The notes under the pieces: model-generated
The model's input: only the letters and a program-made list of their open reading frames with translations
Told to the model about the DNA's origin: nothing
Databases searched by the model: none
Part shown: piece by piece, positions 8,302 through 16,630 of the stretch
How the letters are laid out: each line of letters begins with the position of its first letter
Position numbering within the stretch: position 1 is the stretch's first letter
NCBI GenBank assembly: GCA_002721305.1
Contig: PBKA01000031.1
Location: 1 to 37,226 of the forward strand
Length of the DNA stretch: 37,226 nucleotides
Origin: Acidimicrobiaceae bacterium
GTDB taxonomy: Bacteria > Actinomycetota > Acidimicrobiia > Acidimicrobiales > Poriferisodalaceae
Direction: 5' to 3'
Translations under genes and position numbers: made by a program

Positions 8302-8396
8302 AGCGACGGGGGTGACGTTGTTTCTTGGTCCTCACTTCCCTCTCCCGGCATCTGACAATGAACGGCACAGGCCTCGATCGCGCGCCGACACTTTTT

Positions 8397-8483
8397 TGGT
8401 GCGCGAGGAGGGACTTGAACCCTCACACCCTTGCGGGCACAGGCACCTGAAGCCTGCGCGTCTGCCAGTTCCGCCACTCGCGC
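8397..8483 (-). tRNA. tRNA-Leu (anticodon CAG)
   Basis: The reverse strand folds as a class II tRNA: acceptor stem GCGCGAG/CTCGCGC, D-arm GCG/CGC, anticodon stem CAGGC/GCCTG closing the loop TTCAGGT (anticodon CAG), a long variable arm (GCCCGCAAGGGTG region) typical of leucine tRNAs, a T-arm GAGGG-TTCAAGT-CCCTC, discriminator A and an encoded CCA at 8397-8399. It faces away from fhaA. A leucine tRNA upstream of and divergent from fhaA is also found in Mycobacterium, so this looks like conserved synteny. Confidence 0.96.
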
Positions 8484-8582
8484 GAATTTGAACGGCCTAG
8501 GGTAGCCGCCCACGAACTTTCTTCCGCAGCCCTCATGTTCCGCGTTCAACCCAGGCGACCCCCGACTTTGGGGAGGCGGTCC

Positions 8583-8588
8583 TACACT
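8583..8588 (+). promoter_or_regulatory. Putative -10 element (TACACT) of the fhaA-pknB operon
   Basis: TACACT is a good actinobacterial -10 match lying 9 bases before the ATG at 8598 and 3 bases before an in-frame GTG at 8592. There is no Shine-Dalgarno sequence, so either start would be on a leaderless or nearly leaderless message. A -35 box is not obvious. Confidence 0.4.
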
Positions 8589-8597
8589 CGAGTGACA

Positions 8598-9239
8598 ATG
8601 GGTTTCAAAGGTATATCCAACGCTATACGGGGAGCTTCGTCTCGCATGCTTCGGACTCCGATCAGCCCGATGACGCTGGGGTACAAAGTAAATCGTCTTC
8701 TCGATCGGGAACGAACCAGCGATACCCACGGCCACACCATTGTTCCCAATCATCTGATCATCGCATTTTCCCAGAAAGACCGGGACCGGTTCGGCAACGC
8801 CGAAGAAACCCTTCGTCGTCAACTCATTGAAGTGGCTCACACCCACGCGCGTTCAAGGGATGTCGGTTTCACTGGACCACTTTCCATTGACTTCGCGACA
8901 AACCCCGGGTTTCGCACCGGGCGTTGCGATGTGTCAGGAGAGTTCCGTGACGCACCTATCGGCGATGAAGCTGTTCTGGTGACATCTGACGGCCTCAGGA
9001 TCTCAATTACGACGCCTCAACTGCTCGGACGAAATGACGACTGTGGGGTCGTTCTCGCCGGATCAAATGTCAGCCGGCGTCACGCAGAAATCAGAGCGGA
9101 CCAGCACGGATTGTTCATTGTTGATCTGGGGTCCACTAACGGCACCCTGGTGAACGGTGTCGCTATCGGTAACCACCGTTTATTGCACGCCGACATCGTC
9201 AGCATCGGCGATCACCAACTGCGGGTAGAGGTCATCTGA
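8598..9239 (+). CDS. fhaA: FhaA-type protein: DUF3662 domain plus FHA domain
   Basis: A 213-residue cytoplasmic phosphothreonine-reader. Residues about 1-110 are the DUF3662 domain (YKVNRLLDRERTSDTHGHTI, then VPNHLIIAFS), and residues 140-213 are an FHA domain with the expected LGRNDDCGV, VSRRHAEI and LGSTNGT motifs that bind phosphothreonine. In mycobacteria FhaA recognises phosphorylated MviN-like proteins and Ser/Thr kinases and slows peptidoglycan synthesis. Here the long disordered linker of mycobacterial FhaA is almost absent, so the protein is less than half the mycobacterial length. ATG 8598 is chosen over an in-frame extension to 8535; GTG 8592 is an alternative. The next gene overlaps it by one base (TGATG). 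Confidence 0.88.
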   Translation: MGFKGISNAIRGASSRMLRTPISPMTLGYKVNRLLDRERTSDTHGHTIVPNHLIIAFSQKDRDRFGNAEETLRRQLIEVAHTHARSRDVGFTGPLSIDFATNPGFRTGRCDVSGEFRDAPIGDEAVLVTSDGLRISITTPQLLGRNDDCGVVLAGSNVSRRHAEIRADQHGLFIVDLGSTNGTLVNGVAIGNHRLLHADIVSIGDHQLRVEVI

Positions 9240-9679
9240 TGTCACCCCAACTCGTACGAGTGCTGACGATTCTTCTCCTGATTCTCATCCACCTGTTTCT
9301 ATTCCGAGTAATTCGAGCTGTGTGGGTGGGGATAAGACCAACCCGCGACACGCGGTCCCGGGCTAACCCCTTCGTCAGAAATTATCGGCCGGCCAACGTT
9401 CTTATAGTGAGAACTCCCGAAACATTGAACGGTCAGCGACACGATCTCACCGAGGAGATAACCATCGGTCGGGCCGCAACTTGTGAAGTCACCATTGATG
9501 ACAGCTACGCCAGTCAAATTCACGCACGTATTTTTCGACGGGAAGGCGAACACGTCTTAGAAGACTTGGGGTCCACCAACGGCACATACCTCAACCGACA
9601 GAAGGTTTCCTCAGCAACGAGTCTCCGCACCGGTGATCACGTGCAAATCGGATCAACTGTCTTTGAGGTGATGTCGTGA
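9239..9679 (+). CDS. fhaB: FhaB/FipA-type membrane-anchored FHA protein
   Basis: A 146-residue protein with one N-terminal membrane helix (about residues 5-28, LVRVLTILLLILIHLFLF) and a C-terminal FHA domain (about 65-146) carrying IGRAATCEV, ASQIHARI and LGSTNGTYLN. In mycobacteria the homologue (FipA) is phosphorylated by the operon's kinases and links FtsZ to FtsQ during stress. Its ATG overlaps the fhaA stop by one base and its own stop overlaps the GTG of the phosphatase, so expression is tightly coupled. Confidence 0.88.
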   Translation: MSPQLVRVLTILLLILIHLFLFRVIRAVWVGIRPTRDTRSRANPFVRNYRPANVLIVRTPETLNGQRHDLTEEITIGRAATCEVTIDDSYASQIHARIFRREGEHVLEDLGSTNGTYLNRQKVSSATSLRTGDHVQIGSTVFEVMS

Positions 9680-10905
9680 GTGACCAGCGTTCACATCGGC
9701 TCCGGCTGTCCTGGGGTGGAGCGACCGACCAAGGCCGGGTCCGTGCCAACAACCAGGACGCCATGTACGCCGATTGGGGTTTGTTTGTCGTAGCCGACGG
9801 CATGGGGGGACACCAGGGGGGTGAAGTCGCGGCGAACCTGGCTGTTCGCGCGGTCACAAAAGCGGAACGGAGCAGCACCAACGAACTCCGCGATGCCGTC
9901 GCCGAAGCGAACCGACTCGTACATGACACCGCGATTGATCAACCTGAACTCCATGGAATGGGCACAACACTGACCGTCTTGGCTATAAGCCAGCAAGGAG
10001 ACGAGAATCAGTTTGTTGTTCTAAATGTCGGAGACTCGCGGGTTTATCGCTACCACGCCGATCAACTCGAACAGATCACTGACGACCACAGTTACGTCGC
10101 GGAACTTGTGCGGAGAGGAGAAATCGACGACGAGGCCGCGGCCGTTCACCCATACCGGAATATGTTGACGCGAGCTATCGGCGTCAACGCCGACGTCGAA
10201 ATTGACGAATGGTCACTGGAGCCTGTCATTGGCGACCGCTACATGTTGTGCAGCGATGGTCTGACAAACGAACTTGATGACAGCGAAATCGCTCAGCAAC
10301 TTGCCAACGGAGAAGACGCAGGTGCAACCGCAAAAGCGCTTGTCGCATTGGCGAACGAACACGGCGGCAGAGACAACTCGACTGTGCTCATCGTGGACGT
10401 CCAAGCAGAACCACACCCCACCGACGATGATCCTCCATCTGCTGCAGAAGATGACGTCGAGGATTCAAGCCAACCAGCAATTCAGGCTCCGGCTTCACCC
10501 GAACCGTCTTCTGCTGAAACGTTTCAGGTGGGAGCGCGTACCTCTACGGTCAAGCAACGAAGCTGGCTGTATGACCAGGTCGGTATCTCTCTCGGGACGG
10601 CTTTAATCGCATTGGTCTTGGTGGTGACCAGCGCTGTGATGGTGACAACGATCGGATGGTATGCGCGTTCGGGCTACCACCTAGATGTGGTTGCCAACCA
10701 TGTCGTGATCCAAAAAGGTCGCGCCGGTGGTCTTCTTTGGTTCGAACCGACCTTAGAAGAGTGGACAGAAATCCAAATTTCTGAACTCGCCGATACCGAC
10801 CGTTCTCGTGTCACCAACAGTGGCCATATGTCGACTCTCTCCGAGGCTCAGTCTTTCATAGCCAACCTTCGGGGACGCCTGACCAACGCCGGGGACGGTA
10901 GTTAG
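9676..10905 (+). CDS. pstP: PP2C-family Ser/Thr protein phosphatase (PstP-type)
   Basis: The phosphatase that should reverse PknB phosphorylation. Residues about 8-245 form a complete PP2C domain: RVRANNQDA, the metal-binding VVADGMGGHQGGE, GMGTTLTVL, NVGDSRVYR, LCSDGLTN and GGRDNSTVLIV are all present. An acidic and proline-rich linker leads to one membrane helix (about 303-330), and about 80 residues would be outside the cell. The GTG at 9676 overlaps the fhaB stop (GTGA). It is 409 residues long, shorter than the roughly 510 of the mycobacterial enzyme, chiefly in the extracellular part. FtsW/RodA follows after one base. Confidence 0.92.
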   Translation: MSDQRSHRLRLSWGGATDQGRVRANNQDAMYADWGLFVVADGMGGHQGGEVAANLAVRAVTKAERSSTNELRDAVAEANRLVHDTAIDQPELHGMGTTLTVLAISQQGDENQFVVLNVGDSRVYRYHADQLEQITDDHSYVAELVRRGEIDDEAAAVHPYRNMLTRAIGVNADVEIDEWSLEPVIGDRYMLCSDGLTNELDDSEIAQQLANGEDAGATAKALVALANEHGGRDNSTVLIVDVQAEPHPTDDDPPSAAEDDVEDSSQPAIQAPASPEPSSAETFQVGARTSTVKQRSWLYDQVGISLGTALIALVLVVTSAVMVTTIGWYARSGYHLDVVANHVVIQKGRAGGLLWFEPTLEEWTEIQISELADTDRSRVTNSGHMSTLSEAQSFIANLRGRLTNAGDGS

Positions 10906-10906
10906 G

Positions 10907-12226
10907 GTGAACAACCAACGAGTAGTTGAACTCACCCTTCTACTCTTGGCTGCTTTCATCACCATTGCGACCGTCGCGGTGGCAGCTGTCGGCGAGGATG
11001 TCGCAATAGGTTGGGATGCCCTCCCATATTTGGTCGGTCTGTTAGCTCTTTGGGCTATCAGCCATCTGGCGTTGAGACGATGGGCACCGACCTCCAACGG
11101 CCTGTTGTTTCCAATCACAGCGTTGTTGCAGGGCCTCGGTTTTGCTTTCATGCTCAGAATTGACCCTGATTCAGCAAGCCGTCACTTCGCTTGGAGTCTG
11201 GCTGCTACATGCGGATTTCTTGTGGTCCTAGCTGGCCTTCGTAACCTTGTTTTACTGCAGAGAGCATGGGCCTACATCGGGATCTTCGGCTTCTTGGTCC
11301 TTGTCACCCCGGCGATCGTCACCACGAACTCGCGGCAGCCAACGGGATCTCAAGTATTTGACCTAGGTCCTGTTCGGGTAGCGCCGCAACAATTAGGAAT
11401 TCTGTGTCTAGTTGTTTTTTTCGCGGCTTGGTTAACCAACCACCGGTTTCGAAACACCGCGGAGCATTTAGGTGAGCTCGAGCGGCTGGATGGCGACCCA
11501 TCTCGGTTTCTTCCCTTGGTCAGCGGTTGGTTAACCACCTCAGTCATCATCATTTTTCAGTTTGACATGAGTCTGGCATTTGTGACCTTTGCCATCTTCG
11601 TCTCGATGTGGTGGGTGGCAGTTGGACGGATGGTGGACCTGACTATCTACTTGGCGGCTATCGGCGGGTCGATAGCTATTGCACTCGTAAGCATCACCGA
11701 ACTCCAAGACCGTTTTGCCGCGTGGATCGATCCCTGGTCGAATTCTGAGTTTGGTGCGCCGATCACCCGTTCAATGTTTGCCCTAGCTGGCGGTGGTCTT
11801 ACTGGGACTGGTCCCGGGGGCGGGTCTGCGGACTGGGTGCCTGGTGCGACTGACCAGTTTGCCTTCGTGCCAATTGCAGAAGAGCTCGGCTTCATAGGTG
11901 GTGCCGCTGTCTTCTCGAGCTATTTGCTTCTGGTAGGAGTTGGGCTGCGGCTCGCTATCGCTGCTCGAAGGGAATTTGACAGCATTTTGGCTATCGGGAC
12001 CACCATATTTCTCGGCAGTCAAGCATGGGCCGCCATCGCTGTGGCGGTTCGGCTTCTGCCGCCTACCGGTTCGTCGTTGCCGTTTGTCGCCTTTAACGGA
12101 TCCGTGCTGGTTACGTGCAATCTCGCGTTAGTGCTCTTGTTGAGAATTTCTGAGACCGTTCCTTTCGTATCTGATCGAACTCAGGTGCTTCCACAAGTCA
12201 CTCCGCAAGCGCGAGGTGGCAAGTGA
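10907..12226 (+). CDS. SEDS peptidoglycan glycosyltransferase (FtsW/RodA family)
   Basis: A polytopic membrane enzyme of 439 residues that polymerises lipid II into glycan strands. About ten hydrophobic segments are visible. The signature region near residues 295-330 reads GGGLTGTGPGGG, then ATDQFAFVPIAEELGFIG; Asp316 in the ATD motif corresponds to the aspartate of the TDF motif regarded as essential in RodA/FtsW. The usual TDFIF is altered to TDQFAF but the acidic residue remains. By position it is the RodA-like partner of the downstream PBP, which overlaps it by four bases (GTGA). Whether it serves elongation or division cannot be decided from this window. Confidence 0.9.
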   Translation: MNNQRVVELTLLLLAAFITIATVAVAAVGEDVAIGWDALPYLVGLLALWAISHLALRRWAPTSNGLLFPITALLQGLGFAFMLRIDPDSASRHFAWSLAATCGFLVVLAGLRNLVLLQRAWAYIGIFGFLVLVTPAIVTTNSRQPTGSQVFDLGPVRVAPQQLGILCLVVFFAAWLTNHRFRNTAEHLGELERLDGDPSRFLPLVSGWLTTSVIIIFQFDMSLAFVTFAIFVSMWWVAVGRMVDLTIYLAAIGGSIAIALVSITELQDRFAAWIDPWSNSEFGAPITRSMFALAGGGLTGTGPGGGSADWVPGATDQFAFVPIAEELGFIGGAAVFSSYLLLVGVGLRLAIAARREFDSILAIGTTIFLGSQAWAAIAVAVRLLPPTGSSLPFVAFNGSVLVTCNLALVLLLRISETVPFVSDRTQVLPQVTPQARGGK

Positions 12227-13662
12227 CTCGGCGCTTAACCCATGTCGGGGTTGTATTTCTTGTCATCTACGGGCTTTTGTTTTTCCGCCTCGAGATGATC
12301 CAAGTCCTCAACGCAAACAGCTTGCGAGACCATTCCCAAAACAGCCGAGAGATCACGTTGGTCTTTGACAAGCCGAGAGGATCAATTCGAACCGCTGATG
12401 GCGAAATCGTGGCACAGACCGTTGCGGTGAGCGGCAAACAAGGGCGTTTGCGCCAATACCCCTATGGGCCCTTGTACTCACATGTTGCAGGGTTCATATC
12501 AGCCGAGAACGGTGGCTCGGGCTTGGAGCGCACCCACAATAAGTTCCTTGCCGGAGAGGATTTAGGAGTTCGCATACAAGACAACCGCGACCTCTTTATC
12601 GACCGAGCTAGGACCGGCCAGATAGAGATATCAGTTAGACACGACGTTCAATTAATCACAAGAGCTGCGATGACCGGTCATGTTGGTGCCGCAGTGGTTC
12701 TCGAACCGGTGAGTGGCTCTGTGCTTGGTCTGTGGAACGCACCTCATTTTGATCCGAACCACTTGTCTTCACATGATTTGACCGCGGCAATGACAGATTA
12801 CGGAGTCCTGTTCTCTGATCCCGAGCAACCTTTGCTTAATCGAGCAGAATTTCAGAATCACGAAATGGGTTCTCTCTTCACGATTGTCACCGCCGCGGCC
12901 GCGATTGAACAAGAGTTGAGTGGCTTCGTCGTGCCGCCATTGGAGGCCGTCACCCCCGTTGACGATTCACGCGTAATCACACACACAGACGGCGTCTGTG
13001 GAGGAAACATAGCGTCACTGATGCTCACCGGTTGTTTTCCCGGGTGGGCGACCATGGGCGAAAAAATCGGCAGACCGGGGCTCAATGATGTTTCCCAACG
13101 GCTTGGTCTGAGTGAAAGTAGTCCCATTCGGTTGGAAGGAAGTCCGCAAGGGGCGCTCCAAGTGACGCGGTTGGATCTCTCTGCCTCGCACGCAGCAATC
13201 GGCACGGGCCTCCACGCCACTCCGCTGCAGGTCGCACACGTATTTGCCACTGTCGCCAACGGTGGTAGCAGGATGCAGCCTCGGGTTGTCGAGAGGGTCT
13301 TGGCTCATGATGGCAAAGTTCTGCAAGAGTTCGGCCCGAGTGTGCTGGGTCAGTCAATCTCGAAGGAAACCGCTGCCGAGCTGAGGGAGTTGCTTGCACA
13401 AAACGTCATTCATGGCACTGCCCAGGATCTTTCGATTAGCGGCATGGAAGTCGGTGGCATGGTGGCTTCACCGTTTCTTGCGAAACATGTTTGGGCGGTG
13501 GTGATCGCTCCGGTGACACTGCCAGAGGTCGTTGTTGCGGTACTTCTAGAGCATGACAGCTTTGACGATCACCAGACCGCTGAAGCCCATGTCGCCGCCA
13601 TTACCCGACGAATCACTGAGGCTGTTTTGCGCCTCCCAAGCTCTAACGTAGGGGGTTCCTAA
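12223..13662 (+). CDS. pbpA: PbpA-type class B penicillin-binding protein, apparently catalytically inactive
   Basis: In position and overall fold this is the PbpA that pairs with the SEDS polymerase. It is 479 residues, close to family length, with a membrane helix at about 7-25, a short dimerisation domain and a transpeptidase domain from about 155. The three transpeptidase motifs are all lost. SxxK reads S217-L-F-T220 with threonine for the lysine. The SCN position reads G270-C-F272. The KTG position reads M413-V-A415. Surrounding family segments are kept, such as VVLEPVSGSVLGLWNAP, LSASHAAIGTGLHATPLQVAHVFATVANGG and VWAVVIAP, and the frame is intact, so this looks like a maintained pseudoenzyme and not a decayed gene. 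GTG 12223 overlaps the SEDS stop; the PknB ATG overlaps its TAA. Confidence 0.9.
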   Translation: MTRRLTHVGVVFLVIYGLLFFRLEMIQVLNANSLRDHSQNSREITLVFDKPRGSIRTADGEIVAQTVAVSGKQGRLRQYPYGPLYSHVAGFISAENGGSGLERTHNKFLAGEDLGVRIQDNRDLFIDRARTGQIEISVRHDVQLITRAAMTGHVGAAVVLEPVSGSVLGLWNAPHFDPNHLSSHDLTAAMTDYGVLFSDPEQPLLNRAEFQNHEMGSLFTIVTAAAAIEQELSGFVVPPLEAVTPVDDSRVITHTDGVCGGNIASLMLTGCFPGWATMGEKIGRPGLNDVSQRLGLSESSPIRLEGSPQGALQVTRLDLSASHAAIGTGLHATPLQVAHVFATVANGGSRMQPRVVERVLAHDGKVLQEFGPSVLGQSISKETAAELRELLAQNVIHGTAQDLSISGMEVGGMVASPFLAKHVWAVVIAPVTLPEVVVAVLLEHDSFDDHQTAEAHVAAITRRITEAVLRLPSSNVGGS

Positions 13663-15719
13663 TGGTTCCTCCAGAGATGCCGATGTCTGACAACGACCGA
13701 CCTATTTTTAGTGGACGATACGAGCTATATCGACGCATCGCTCGCGGTGGCATGGCCGAGGTTTTCTTGGGCAGAGACAAACTTTTGGACAGACCTGTCG
13801 CTGTCAAAGTTTTGTTCCCTGAGTATGCGACGGATGCGTCGTTTGTTGAGCGCTTTCGTCGGGAAGCACAAGCCGCAGCGAATCTAAATCAACCCAACGT
13901 TGTCGGCGTGTACGACTGGGGGCAAGAGGCGGGCACGTATTACATCGTGATGGAATACGTTGAAGGTCGGAGTCTCGCTGAAATCATTAGGGCCGAGGGG
14001 CCTCTGCATCCGGACCGTGCCGCGGACATTGCCATCGATATTGCCGCGGCCCTGGCGTTCGCTCATCGCAACGGTGTTGTTCACCGCGACGTCAAACCAG
14101 GAAATGTGTTGGTCACTACAGGCGGGCAGGGAAAAGTTACCGATTTCGGTATAGCGCGGGCTCTCACGGGCAACACTTCTGACAATTTGACTCAGACCGG
14201 TTCGGTGATGGGCACCGCCACTTATCTGTCCCCTGAACAAGCCCAGGGACACCCGGCGGACCCGAGAAGTGACGTCTATTCACTATCGGTGGTCCTCTAC
14301 GAAATGCTCACCGCAGGACCACCGTTTACCGGTGACACACCCGTGTCGATTGCCTACAAGCATGTTCAGGAACCCCCTAATCCCCCCTCTCAGTTCAACG
14401 CCGACGTACCTCCAGCATTAGAAGCGATCTGCCTTCTCGGCTTAACAAAAGATCCTGAGGACCGTTACGCGTCAGCTGACGATTTGCGTGGCGACTTGAG
14501 AAGGTTTCGTACCGGTCAACAAGTTCTCGCGACCCAACATGGTGGCACAGTTGCCGCTACAACTGTTCAGACACGAGTAACCCCATCACCGGGGAGTCGT
14601 CCCGCCCCACAAAGTGCACCCCAAGCGCCAAGCGAGGCTGAAGCGGCGACCCCGCCCGGCGGTACTCCAACAGTGGCGTCACCAACTTCAGACAAAACCC
14701 GGATCTGGGCGACTTTGCTAGTTGTGCTTTTGATTGTGGTAGCCGGCTTGGTGTACTTGCTGCTCAACGGATTCGACCCGGGATCCGGGAATCCTGGTTC
14801 TCAGGTCGCAGGGGATACAGACAATCGATTAAGAGTGCCCTCGGTCGTCGGCCTCGACTGGCAAGAAGCAGAAAATCAGTTGCGCAGTCAAGGTTTCGAA
14901 CAAATCATTATTGAGTTCCAGGAACGGCAGGACACACCGACCAACCAAATATTTCAACAGGACCCCAGGGCAGGGTTGTTGCTTGCTGAACCAAATGACC
15001 CTGAAAACCCAATTCGATTGTTCGCCTCCAAGGGGCTGACCGTGGTGCGCATTCCATCGGTCCAACGAATGGACTTCCTCGAAGCTGAAGAGATTCTTCT
15101 CGCAGCCGGATTTTCGGTTGAACGTGTAGACAAACAAAGCGAAGACTTCGCGCTCAACGTAGTGATCGAACAAAGCGTTCCAAGCACAGAAGAACGACCC
15201 CAAGGAACCGTCATTACTCTGACCGTGTCAATCGGCAAAGGCGAAGTAGCCGTTCCCTCAGTAGAAGGACAATCAATAGCCGATGCACGGGTCGTCCTAG
15301 CGCGAGAGGGTTTCGATGCCGAAGTGGCCAAGGAGCATTCTTTGGACTTCCCGGTCGACACTGTCATCAGGTCCGAACCTGGGTTTGGGCGTTTAGCTGA
15401 ACGGGGAAGCGTGGTTCGGCTAGTCATTTCGCTTGGACCCGCGACCGGTCAGGTGCCTTCAGTGGAAATCCTCGGAACGACGGACGCGGCCCAAGTTGAG
15501 GTTGCCTTAAAGAACCTGGGTTATGAAGTGAAACGTGTCGAAAGGCAACTGGGAATGGGTGATCCGTTAATCGGGCAAGTACTAGAAATCGATCCCTCCC
15601 CCGGCACAAATCTTCTGTTGGGGTCTGAAGTGATCCTCGTTGTCGGCACGGGTGACGCCGGACCTAGCTCGAGCGTCGATCCGGGCAACAGCTTTGTCAC
15701 CGTCGAGCCCAGCAATTGA
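13662..15719 (+). CDS. pknB: PASTA-domain Ser/Thr protein kinase PknB
   Basis: A membrane receptor kinase of 685 residues that should sense peptidoglycan fragments or lipid II and phosphorylate cell-wall and division proteins. The kinase domain (about 20-285) is complete: glycine loop IARGGMAEVFLG, Lys49 in VAVK, Glu68, HRDVKPGN with Asp143, DFG at 161-163 and the SPEQAQG activation segment. A proline- and threonine-rich linker precedes a membrane helix at about 350-372. Four PASTA repeats follow (starting about residues 390, 463, 530 and 598, each opening near a VPSV or IPSV motif). ATG 13662 overlaps the PBP stop; an internal ATG seven codons later is possible. No second kinase (pknA) is present in the operon. 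Confidence 0.94.
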   Translation: MVPPEMPMSDNDRPIFSGRYELYRRIARGGMAEVFLGRDKLLDRPVAVKVLFPEYATDASFVERFRREAQAAANLNQPNVVGVYDWGQEAGTYYIVMEYVEGRSLAEIIRAEGPLHPDRAADIAIDIAAALAFAHRNGVVHRDVKPGNVLVTTGGQGKVTDFGIARALTGNTSDNLTQTGSVMGTATYLSPEQAQGHPADPRSDVYSLSVVLYEMLTAGPPFTGDTPVSIAYKHVQEPPNPPSQFNADVPPALEAICLLGLTKDPEDRYASADDLRGDLRRFRTGQQVLATQHGGTVAATTVQTRVTPSPGSRPAPQSAPQAPSEAEAATPPGGTPTVASPTSDKTRIWATLLVVLLIVVAGLVYLLLNGFDPGSGNPGSQVAGDTDNRLRVPSVVGLDWQEAENQLRSQGFEQIIIEFQERQDTPTNQIFQQDPRAGLLLAEPNDPENPIRLFASKGLTVVRIPSVQRMDFLEAEEILLAAGFSVERVDKQSEDFALNVVIEQSVPSTEERPQGTVITLTVSIGKGEVAVPSVEGQSIADARVVLAREGFDAEVAKEHSLDFPVDTVIRSEPGFGRLAERGSVVRLVISLGPATGQVPSVEILGTTDAAQVEVALKNLGYEVKRVERQLGMGDPLIGQVLEIDPSPGTNLLLGSEVILVVGTGDAGPSSSVDPGNSFVTVEPSN

Positions 15720-15795
15720 GCAAATAGACCCTTTGCCGGCAACGACGTACCCGTGGTGCTCATATTTGTGATTAGTGACCTATCGTTTCTCCCTC

Positions 15796-15801
15796 TATCC
15801 T
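15796..15801 (+). promoter_or_regulatory. Putative -10 element (TATCCT) of crgA
   Basis: TATCCT sits 8 bases before the ATG at 15810 with no ribosome binding site between. It suggests that crgA has its own leaderless promoter instead of depending only on read-through from pknB, whose stop is 90 bases upstream. Confidence 0.4.
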
Positions 15802-15809
15802 CATTGCTT

Positions 15810-16073
15810 ATGGCCAGACCGAAAAAAACAAGTCGATTAACACCTAAGGGGACACGCCCTGAAGGTTTGATCACCGAAGAAACACTTTCCGATGGCCTGC
15901 CGCCGAGTCCCGCGTGGTTTGGATGGTTGATCCTCAGCTTTTTGCTTGTGGGCGTGGCCGTCATCTTCTCCAACTACATGAGTTGGCTGCCCGGAAGTCC
16001 ATCGAGTTCGTGGATCCTGGGAGGATTGGGCTTCGTGTTGGTGGGAATTCTGACCGCTACGAGGTGGCGGTAG
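15810..16073 (+). CDS. crgA: Cell division protein CrgA
   Basis: A small (87-residue) actinobacterial membrane protein that in mycobacteria and streptomycetes interacts with FtsZ, FtsQ and septal PBPs. The basic N-terminus (MARPKKTSRLTPKG) is followed by the family-typical PSPAWFGWLILSFLLVGV first helix (about 31-54), the NYMSWLPG loop and a second helix ending in TATRWR. The start at 15810 gives the family size; the longer frame to 15753 adds a hydrophobic stretch unlike CrgA and is rejected. Its position after pknB matches the conserved actinobacterial order. Confidence 0.9.
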   Translation: MARPKKTSRLTPKGTRPEGLITEETLSDGLPPSPAWFGWLILSFLLVGVAVIFSNYMSWLPGSPSSSWILGGLGFVLVGILTATRWR

Positions 16074-16110
16074 CTCTTCGCTCCCACAGTGCTCGAATTA
16101 CAAACGTGTT

Positions 16111-16136
16111 GTTTCTCCCCAACGTGGGGACAACGT
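16111..16136. terminator. Candidate bidirectional terminator between crgA and the convergent small gene
   Basis: CCCCA (16117-16121) and TGGGG (16125-16129) can form a hairpin with a three-base loop, extendable by imperfect pairing of the flanking GTTGT and ACAAC bases. It lies in the gap between two convergent genes. There is no strong U-tract directly after it on either strand, so this is tentative. Confidence 0.4.
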
Positions 16137-16155
16137 GTGGATAAATCAGTCTTTT

Positions 16156-16452
16156 TCAGTCGTTGTCGTGATCGCGGACGAGCTCCATCTCCTCCATGCA
16201 GCACTTTGGGCCTTCTGGAGTGGTATTGGGTGATCGGGTCATTCGCACCTCTGTGCCGCACAAGGTGCACGCGTAGGTGAGTCGAACTTTACGAAGTTCG
16301 CCGGGGGGAGGTGGGGGTGGTACCGGACGCGAAAATCCCAGCATTAGCTTCAACCCAATGCGATACACCACATAGATAAAAAGCAACGAACCGGCAACAG
16401 GAACAACCAAATCCACGAGGTCTACGGTAGCGCCCACGTCGAATCTCGCCAC
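16156..16452 (-). CDS. Small membrane protein with a zinc-ribbon-like CxxC/CC tail
   Basis: A 98-residue protein with one membrane helix (about 14-38), a proline run (PVPPPPPPG, 43-51) and a cytoplasmic-type tail carrying C62-TL-C65 and C84-C85, which could bind a zinc ion. The tail pattern YACTLCGTEV followed by CCMEEMELV recurs in short uncharacterised actinobacterial proteins. GTG 16452 is the start. It runs convergently to crgA. I cannot assign a function; regulation or membrane-linked metal binding are guesses only. Confidence 0.7.
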   Translation of the reverse strand: MARFDVGATVDLVDLVVPVAGSLLFIYVVYRIGLKLMLGFSRPVPPPPPPGELRKVRLTYACTLCGTEVRMTRSPNTTPEGPKCCMEEMELVRDHDND

Positions 16453-16630
16453 TGCGTATCGTTATGGGTACCGACTTGTTGCCGACACGGCATCGCCGCT
16501 TTGAAAGAACTGGCGAAATGACTCATTCATGTTCTGTTACACCACAAAAAATTCGTCTTGACATTGAAGACCACAACAATGAAGTTCTTCTGTGTCCTCT
16601 TGGATCAATCACCAACTCACTGGATGCATC

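Noticed and set aside
8302-8396. Intrinsic terminator of tRNA-Leu
   Set aside because: The region after the tRNA has GC-rich palindromic bits (GGCGCGC) but no stem followed by a U-tract in the leftward direction, so none is called.
16592-16630. GTG 16592 as start of the small hypothetical gene
   Set aside because: It adds 13 residues of no protein-like pattern and has no ribosome site; GTG 16631 is about equally possible, so the shorter form was listed with low confidence.
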